Part shown: piece after piece, positions 1 to 4,100 of the stretch
Numbering within the stretch: the first letter of the stretch is position 1
How the letters are laid out: each line of letters starts with the position of its first letter
NCBI GenBank assembly: GCA_031282535.1
Contig: JAITDM010000017.1
Span: 1 to 6,361 of the forward strand
Origin: Oscillospiraceae bacterium
GTDB taxonomy: Bacteria > Bacillota > Clostridia > Oscillospirales > UBA929
Direction of reading: 5' to 3'
DNA: 6,361 nt
Translations under genes and position numbers: made by a program
The notes under the pieces: model-generated
The model's input: only the letters and a program-made list of their open reading frames with translations
Database searches by the model: none
What the model was told of the DNA's origin: nothing

Positions 1-581
1 TGGCTCGCCAGGTGTTGCGCATCGAGGGGGAGGCCGTTCTGGCGCTGTGCGCCGGGGCGTCCCCCTCCGCCGTCCACCACCTGCCGGACGGCCTGACCGC
101 GCGCCGGGAATACGGCGCGCTGGTGCTCGGCCCGCCGCCGCCCGCGCCGGGCGCCTTCGCGTACACCCTGCGGCCGGAGGGCGGGACGCCCGTGCCCGAA
201 GCCGGGCTGCTCTTTGTCTGCCGGGCCGTACCGCCGCACACGCCGGCGCCGCCCGGCGCGCTGCGGCTCCGCACCGAGACGCTGGCCCTCGCGCCGGTCC
301 TGCGGCCGCGCCGCGAGGGGGACGCGCTCTCCCTGCCCGGCCGGCCCGGCGGCCGGACGCTGAAACGGCTGATGATCGACCGGCGGTTTCCCCGCCCGCT
401 GCGCGAGGCGCTCCCGGTGCTGGCCGGCGCCGGCGGCGGCGCGGTGGCCGCGCCCTTCTTCGGCGTGGACAGGGCCCACGCCGCCGCACCGGACGCCCCG
501 GCCCTGCTCGTCACCGTACACCCCCTGCCGGGCAGCGCGCTGGCGGACCGCTGGCGTTCGTGGTTGTGTGCCGAGGGTTGA
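1..581 (+). CDS. tilS: tRNA(Ile)-lysidine synthetase, C-terminal part (5' end outside window)
   Basis: TilS uses ATP and lysine to convert the wobble cytidine of the CAU-anticodon isoleucine tRNA to lysidine, so that it reads AUA codons; the enzyme is cytoplasmic. Only the last ~192 codons are here. The frame is open from position 3, so the GTG at 12 is an internal valine and not a start. The ATP-binding PP-loop half lies upstream of the window. What is visible is the TilS C-terminal tRNA-binding domain: the run LRPRREGD, then a glycine-rich turn and TLKRLMIDRRFPRPLREALP, matches the family pattern R.R..GD...g...LK...ID..iPr..R...P. The family's last strand pair is loosely conserved and very rich in Ala, Pro and Gly because of the high GC content. 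It is followed by hpt, the neighbour expected in Firmicutes. The identification rests on the C-terminal motif plus synteny. Confidence 0.9.
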   Translation, partial: ARQVLRIEGEAVLALCAGASPSAVHHLPDGLTARREYGALVLGPPPPAPGAFAYTLRPEGGTPVPEAGLLFVCRAVPPHTPAPPGALRLRTETLALAPVLRPRREGDALSLPGRPGGRTLKRLMIDRRFPRPLREALPVLAGAGGGAVAAPFFGVDRAHAAAPDAPALLVTVHPLPGSALADRWRSWLCAEG

Positions 582-692
582 GGGTCTCCGCCCGATGCGG
601 GTGGATTTCCCGGGGAGGACGGGTGCGGAGCGGCGGCGGAAATTACGATATCCTATAGGGAATCTATGGAAAATTGCGCGCAGACGCGCAAA

Positions 693-698
693 AGGAGG
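693..698 (+). promoter_or_regulatory. Ribosome binding site that fixes the hpt start
   Basis: AGGAGG lies five bases before the ATG at 704. An in-frame TTG at 674 would add ten residues (MRADAQKEAP) but has no comparable Shine-Dalgarno sequence and would make the protein start atypically, so ATG 704 is preferred. Confidence 0.85.
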
Positions 699-703
699 CG
701 CCC

Positions 704-1240
704 ATGCATCCGGATATCGAAAAAATTTTGCTGAGCGAGGAGACGCTGGCGGCGCGGGTACAGGCGCTGGCGGAGGAGATCTCCGTGGACTTTGCCGGCC
801 GCCGGCCGCTGTTCATCGGCGTGCTGAAGGGCGCCTTCATCTTTTTGGGCGACCTCGTGCGGCATGTGACGCTGCCCTGCGACATCGATTTTTTGGCGGT
901 GTCCTCCTACGGGCGGAAGGCCGTCACGGCGGGCGCCGTCCGCATCGTCAAAGACGTGGACAGCGACATCGGGGGCCGCGACGTGGTGATTGTGGAGGAC
1001 ATTCTTGACAGCGGCCTCACGTTAAGTTATATTATAAGTCTAATGAATGCCAGAAAACCGGCCTCGGTCTCCATCTGTACGCTGCTGGATAAGCCGGACC
1101 GCCGGAAAGTCCCGGTCGAGGCGCGGTACACCGGATTTTGTGTCCCGGACGAGTTTGTCGTGGGGTACGGTCTCGATTACGCGAGCCGCTTTCGCAACCT
1201 CCCCTATGTCGGGGTGCTGAAGCGGTCCGTGTATCTGTGA
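704..1240 (+). CDS. hpt: Hypoxanthine phosphoribosyltransferase
   Basis: This cytoplasmic purine-salvage enzyme transfers the ribose-5-phosphate of PRPP to hypoxanthine, and usually guanine, giving IMP or GMP. The 178-residue length is normal for the bacterial family. The PRPP-binding signature VVIVEDILDSGLT is at residues 94-106, with the acidic pair E98-D99. LKGAFIFLGDL (41-51) is the conserved N-terminal loop. LLDKPDRR (127-134) carries the purine-contacting lysine (K130). VGYGLDYASRFRNLPYVGVLK (153-173) is the family's C-terminal block; all are intact. The gene starts at ATG 704 behind AGGAGG and lies 122 bp after tilS and 62 bp before ftsH, so it is probably cotranscribed. Around codons 105-117 the codon choice becomes AT-rich (TTA, AGT, ATA, CTA) against a GC-rich gene, and this is where a promoter-like sequence lies. 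In Bacillus and Listeria, HprT and TilS have also been reported to influence ftsH expression. Confidence 0.96.
   Translation: MHPDIEKILLSEETLAARVQALAEEISVDFAGRRPLFIGVLKGAFIFLGDLVRHVTLPCDIDFLAVSSYGRKAVTAGAVRIVKDVDSDIGGRDVVIVEDILDSGLTLSYIISLMNARKPASVSICTLLDKPDRRKVPVEARYTGFCVPDEFVVGYGLDYASRFRNLPYVGVLKRSVYL
1005..1033 (+). promoter_or_regulatory. Putative housekeeping-sigma promoter inside hpt, facing ftsH
   Basis: TTGACA (1005-1010) is a perfect -35 hexamer. It is followed by exactly 17 bases and then TATATT (1028-1033), five of six matches to TATAAT. An alternative -10, TATTAT, begins at 1030 with 19-base spacing. The start of transcription would be near 1040, roughly 260 bases before ftsH, with no intact gene start in between. 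The surrounding ~35 bases are strongly AT-rich within a GC-rich gene and use codons that are otherwise uncommon here, which suggests selection on the DNA itself. The inference is independent expression of ftsH; no transcript data are available. Confidence 0.6.
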
Positions 1241-1302
1241 GTGCAAGAGCGGATAGGGCGGGCGCGTCCGGGCGCGCCGCCGCTGAGTGAGGAAGTGTCC
1301 TG

Positions 1303-3141
1303 TTGAAAAAAGAAGGCGTGAAGGATCTCGGATTCTATGTGGTCGTTATCCTGCTGGTGCTGGGCAGCATCTGGCTGATCATGGAGCTGACGCAGCCCGC
1401 GAAGATCAGCTACCGGAGCATCATCCAGTATTTCCGGCAGGAAAAGGTCAGGGAATTTTCCATCGAGGGTGACACCCTCCATCTGCTGCTGGAAGACAAT
1501 GGAATTCCCGGCGAGGTGGTGTGCGACCTCTACAGCGTGGAGTATTTCCGGGAGGACCTGTGGGACCTCATCCAGGAGCAGGATGAGAAGGGTATTTTTA
1601 AGGACTACAATCTCGACAAGGGCTTTGTGCCGCCCTGGTGGCTGATGATCCTGCCCTATGTGCTTGTCATCGGGGTCTTTTTTGTGCTGTGGTATTTCAT
1701 GTTCAACCGGGGGGCCGGCGGCGACAACAAGGCCATGCGCTTTGGGCGCGCGCGCACGCGGCTCGGCAGCGACGAGAAGAAAAAGATCACGTTTGCCGAC
1801 GTGGCCGGCGCCGACGAGGAGAAGGAGGAGCTCAAAGAGATCGTCGAGTTTTTGAGCCACCCCAAGCGCTTCATCGACATCGGCGCGCGCATCCCCAAGG
1901 GGGTGCTGCTGGTGGGCCCGCCGGGCACCGGCAAGACGCTGATCGCCCGCGCGGTGGCGGGTGAGGCCGGGGTGCCGTTCCTCTCCATCTCCGGCTCCGA
2001 CTTTGTGGAGCTCTATGTCGGCGTGGGCGCGTCGCGCGTGCGCGACCTGTTTGAGCAGGCGAAGAAGACGTCCCCGTCCATCGTGTTCATCGACGAGATC
2101 GACGCGGTGGGCCGGCACCGCGGCGCCGGCATGGGCGGCGGGCACGACGAGCGCGAACAGACGCTGAACCAGCTCCTCGTCGAGATGGACGGGTTCGGCA
2201 ACAACGAGGGCGTCATTGTGATCGCCGCCACGAACCGCCCGGACATCCTGGACCCGGCGCTGCTGCGCCCCGGGCGCTTCGACCGCCAGGTGTTTGTGGG
2301 GATGCCGGACATCAGGGGCCGCGAGGCCATCTTGAAGGTCCACGCGCGCGGCAAACCGCTCGACCGGGACGTGAGCCTCGAAAACCTGGCCAAGACGACG
2401 CCCGGGTTCACGGGCGCCGATCTCGAAAATCTGCTGAACGAGGCGGCGCTGCTGGCGGCCCGCCGTTCGAAGAAGGTCATAGGAAACGGCGAGCTGCAGG
2501 ACGCGATGATCAAAGTGATCGCGGGCCCGGAGAAGAAGTCCAAGGTCATCTCGGAGAAGGAGCGCCGGCTGACCGCGTACCACGAGGCCGGGCACGCGGT
2601 GGTGAGCCGCAACCTGAAGACGCAGGATCCGATCCACCACATCACGATCATCCCCCGGGGCCGGGCGGGCGGCATGACGATCTCCCTGCCGCAGGAGGAC
2701 AGATCCTACGCCTCGAAGAGCGAGATGAGCGAGGACATCATTGTCTTCATGGGCGGCCGGGCGGCCGAGCATCTCGTGCTGGACGACATCTCGACAGGCG
2801 CCTCGAACGACATCGAGCGCGCGACGAAGCTGGCGCGCAGCATGGTGGTCAAGTACGGCATGAGCGACAAGATCGGGCCGATCAGCTTTGCCTCCGAGCA
2901 CGAGGAGGTCTTCCTCGGCCGCGACTTTGCGCACACCCGCAACTATTCCGAGCAGGTGGCGGCCCAGATCGACGAGGAGATCAAGTCGTTCATCGCCGAC
3001 GCGTACGAGAAGTGCGAGGAGATTCTGAAAACGAACCTGCCGATGCTCCACAAGATCGCCAACTATCTATTGGAGCACGAGACCATGGACGGCGACACCT
3101 TCCGCGCCTTCTTCGAAGAAGCCGACCCCACCCCGGCGTGA
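1303..3141 (+). CDS. ftsH: ATP-dependent zinc metalloprotease FtsH
   Basis: FtsH is a hexameric, membrane-anchored AAA+ protease that pulls misfolded membrane proteins and short-lived regulators into its chamber and degrades them. At 612 residues it has normal length and all parts. TM helix 1 is at about 11-29, an extracytoplasmic segment follows, and TM helix 2 is at about 113-134. Walker A is GPPGTGKT (205-212). The pore loop is YVG (238-240), with Tyr where many homologues have Phe. Walker B is VFIDEID (261-267). The second region of homology carries arginine fingers R322 and R325. The zinc site is HEAGH (427-431), with a third ligand expected at D503 in STGASNDIE. The start is TTG, seven bases after GAGGAAG (1289-1295); it places the first helix at the N terminus, as in the family. 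A bulged GC hairpin (about 1257-1281) lies in the 62-bp gap after hpt, without a T run. The C-terminal tail after the protease domain is short. Confidence 0.98.
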   Translation: MKKEGVKDLGFYVVVILLVLGSIWLIMELTQPAKISYRSIIQYFRQEKVREFSIEGDTLHLLLEDNGIPGEVVCDLYSVEYFREDLWDLIQEQDEKGIFKDYNLDKGFVPPWWLMILPYVLVIGVFFVLWYFMFNRGAGGDNKAMRFGRARTRLGSDEKKKITFADVAGADEEKEELKEIVEFLSHPKRFIDIGARIPKGVLLVGPPGTGKTLIARAVAGEAGVPFLSISGSDFVELYVGVGASRVRDLFEQAKKTSPSIVFIDEIDAVGRHRGAGMGGGHDEREQTLNQLLVEMDGFGNNEGVIVIAATNRPDILDPALLRPGRFDRQVFVGMPDIRGREAILKVHARGKPLDRDVSLENLAKTTPGFTGADLENLLNEAALLAARRSKKVIGNGELQDAMIKVIAGPEKKSKVISEKERRLTAYHEAGHAVVSRNLKTQDPIHHITIIPRGRAGGMTISLPQEDRSYASKSEMSEDIIVFMGGRAAEHLVLDDISTGASNDIERATKLARSMVVKYGMSDKIGPISFASEHEEVFLGRDFAHTRNYSEQVAAQIDEEIKSFIADAYEKCEEILKTNLPMLHKIANYLLEHETMDGDTFRAFFEEADPTPA

Positions 3142-3171
3142 CAGCGGGAGACAAAGACGGTGAAATAAGAT

Positions 3172-3419
3172 ATGAGAAGCGTTTACATCGAAACAACCAT
3201 CCCAAGCCTTGCGACAGCTCGCCCCAGCCGCGACACAATCATCGCCGGACGGCTTGCGTCGCCACCGAGATGGACCATCTGCTCAGTGGGAACTGCGCGC
3301 ATTTGGGAATAATCCACACCTTTGTAAGAATTCGCGCGTACAACGAGAAGCACAGTTTGTTTACGCCGCTCCTGCTCACGCCTGAAGCCTTAATGGAAAT
3401 TGGCGAAACGGAGGGATAG
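3172..3419 (+). pseudogene. Remnant of a PIN-domain (VapC-type) toxin gene, internally deleted and frameshifted
   Basis: ATG 3172 opens with MRSVYIETTIPSLATARPSR, which resembles the N terminus of one PIN-domain toxin family (typical start VYIETSIPS). After about residue 26 the similarity stops, and this frame ends at TAA 3310-3312. The family's C terminus continues in another frame from about 3258 to TAG 3417-3419: MDHLLSGNCAHLG, then RIRAYNEKHSLFTPLLLTPE. It resembles the usual block D.LLTWNC.HLAN...I...N......P...TPEEL. Homologues of this type are about 150 residues long, so roughly 80 central residues, including the middle acidic residues needed for RNA cleavage, are missing; the conserved Trp of WNC is Gly here. 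VapC toxins are ribonucleases held in check by a small antitoxin. The remnant starts 31 bp after ftsH, with no strong ribosome binding site. Family recognition is from memory of the motifs, not from a search. Confidence 0.8.
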
Positions 3420-3423
3420 AACC

Positions 3424-3567
3424 GTGAAGTATATAGATGACGGTCTGCACAAGCACATGGACGAAGAGCGGCCGGAACTGGAAAAGCAGGGATGGAAATT
3501 CGTGTCTGTCAATGAGATACTTGCACGCAAGTGCGCGCGAGTTCATCCTGAAAAGCGCGCGGAATAG
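3424..3567 (+). CDS. Small 47-residue protein of unknown family, possible former antitoxin partner
   Basis: This short gene starts at GTG 3424, eight bases after GGAGGG (3410-3415), and ends at TAG 3565-3567. It begins four bases after the stop of the PIN remnant and ends 26 bases before the terminator, so it is the last gene of the ftsH transcription unit. The protein begins MKYIDDGLHKHMDEERPELE, contains KQGWKFVSVNEILARK and ends in a basic tail. It is hydrophilic and charged, apparently with an acidic N-terminal helix and no signal or membrane segment. I do not recognise a family. The tight coupling to a toxin gene suggests an antitoxin or accessory protein of the PIN module, though most VapB antitoxins precede the toxin and carry a recognisable DNA-binding fold, not evident here. 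Reading-frame integrity, the good ribosome binding site and position argue that it is or recently was a real gene. Confidence 0.6.
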   Translation: MKYIDDGLHKHMDEERPELEKQGWKFVSVNEILARKCARVHPEKRAE

Positions 3568-3593
3568 TCAGGAACAATGCTGACAGAGATGTC

Positions 3594-3627
3594 AAAGGCC
3601 GCACCTCTCCTGGGGCGCGGCCTTTTT
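3594..3627 (+). terminator. Rho-independent terminator closing the tilS-hpt-ftsH unit
   Basis: AAAGGCCGC (3594-3602) pairs perfectly with GCGGCCTTT (3617-3625) across a 14-base loop, and the 3' arm runs into five T residues (3623-3627). It lies 26 bases after the 47-codon gene, so the toxin remnant and that gene are inside the upstream transcription unit. Read from the other strand the stem is followed by only three T residues, so it should work mainly rightward. Confidence 0.92.
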
Positions 3628-3656
3628 GGCAAAACAACGGCGAAAATCTAGGACAT

Positions 3657-3704
3657 ACAAGATGCAGATCGACACACACAAGATATAGACAGCCAACACA
3701 AGAT
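3657..3704 (+). repeat. Three ACAAGAT motifs at 20-21 bp spacing
   Basis: ACAAGAT occurs at 3657-3663, 3678-3684 and 3698-3704, spaced 21 and 20 bp, close to two DNA helical turns. The left flanks are also similar (CAT, CAC and AAC before the motif). Such phasing would put the three sites on one face of the helix, as in operator or iteron arrays. The motif is short and the function is unknown. Confidence 0.55.
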
Positions 3705-3798
3705 CTGGTATTAAAAAACAATATATAGTATATCATGGCAAAATATACAAAAAGCAGGGAGAAGAAAAATCCCCGCCGCCGGCGCATGGACGGCACGA

Positions 3799-3838
3799 TT
3801 TCTCAAAAAAGAAAACAGTTTCTCAAAACAGAGAACTC
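3799..3838 (+). repeat. Two-copy 20-bp imperfect tandem repeat with internal dyad
   Basis: Two adjacent 20-base units (3799-3818 and 3819-3838) both begin TTTCTCAAAA and match at 16 of 20 positions. The second contains a perfect inverted repeat, TTCTC, six bases, GAGAA (3820-3835); the first has a weaker version, TTTC and GAAA. The layout resembles a pair of repressor sites, but no partner gene is adjacent. Confidence 0.6.
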
Positions 3839-3914
3839 ATTTTAAAGGCCGCCTCGTCGGGCGCCGCCGCATTTATACCGCCCGGCGAAACAATCGATAT
3901 ACCGGATATATGGT

Positions 3915-3938
3915 TCGGGCATCGGATCGGGCATCGGA
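3915..3938 (+). repeat. Perfect 12-bp tandem duplication
   Basis: TCGGGCATCGGA is present twice back to back (3915-3926 and 3927-3938). There is no gene here, so it may be a recent replication-slippage duplication. It lies about 160 bp before the protease start. Confidence 0.85.
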
Positions 3939-4009
3939 CGCCCTCCCGGCACGCGATGCGGGGGGACGTCATAGGATAGGGGGGCGTCGCAGGCGCGCCC
4001 ACGCAACAC

Positions 4010-4042
4010 GCAGTACTGCGCCGCGCGCAACGCGGCGCCTGC
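4010..4042 (+). other. Strong GC hairpin in the presumed leader of the protease gene
   Basis: GCGCCGCG (4018-4025) and CGCGGCGC (4031-4038) form a perfect 8-bp stem over a CGCAA loop. It is extended by GCAG (4010-4013) pairing with CTGC (4039-4042) across a four-base bulge on the 5' side. No T run follows, so it is not an ordinary terminator. An upstream segment GCAGGCGC (3989-3996) can pair instead with GCGCCTGC (4035-4042), so two alternative folds are possible. It ends about 50 bases before the ribosome binding site. Confidence 0.5.
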
Positions 4043-4100
4043 AAGTAAAAAGGCCCTGTTCCTCCGGCCGTGCCGGGGAGGCGGGGCGTCGGGAGGCAGC

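Larger units (their letters stand above)
3628..4100. other. Intergenic region without a convincing gene: AT-rich left half, GC-rich right half
   Basis: About 3640-3845 is sharply AT-rich compared with the GC-rich surroundings, most strongly near 3706-3757. It holds the phased ACAAGAT and TTTCTCAAAA repeats. Weak -10-like sequences occur (TATAGT at 3724), but none has a good -35. About 3846-4100 is GC-rich and repetitive. GGGGGACGTC (3961-3970) recurs as GGGGGGCGTC (3979-3988). A 12-bp duplication, a strong hairpin and a bulged hairpin (4061-4081) precede the protease ribosome binding site. The protease promoter must lie somewhere here, but I cannot place it. Open frames on either strand lack ribosome binding sites and recognisable protein character. 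Confidence 0.7.

Noticed and set aside
644..660. AT-rich TACGATATCCTATAGGG before hpt as a promoter
   Set aside because: Several -10-like hexamers are present, but none has a recognisable -35 at 16-18 bases, so tilS-hpt read-through is equally plausible.
674..703. TTG 674 as a longer start for hpt
   Set aside because: There is no good ribosome binding site before it, whereas AGGAGG sits five bases before ATG 704, which gives the usual family N terminus and length.
1257..1281. GC-rich bulged hairpin between hpt and ftsH as a terminator
   Set aside because: There is no T run after the stem, and a stop here would cut off ftsH; at most it is a local RNA structure.
1204..3051. A 615-codon minus-strand frame opposite ftsH
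   Set aside because: It is the antisense shadow of ftsH, with a His/Arg/Leu-biased product and no ribosome binding site support; FtsH motifs are fully intact on the plus strand.
3509..3796. A 95-codon minus-strand frame with a hydrophobic, Phe/Tyr-rich N terminus that looks like a membrane protein
   Set aside because: It runs through the terminator and into the 47-codon gene and has no Shine-Dalgarno sequence. The hydrophobicity comes from translating the AT-rich island.
3735..3845. A 36-codon plus-strand frame starting MAKYTKSREKK, Lys/Arg-rich
   Set aside because: No ribosome binding site precedes the ATG, it begins inside the AT-rich island and overlaps the 20-bp tandem repeat, and its composition simply reflects A-rich DNA.
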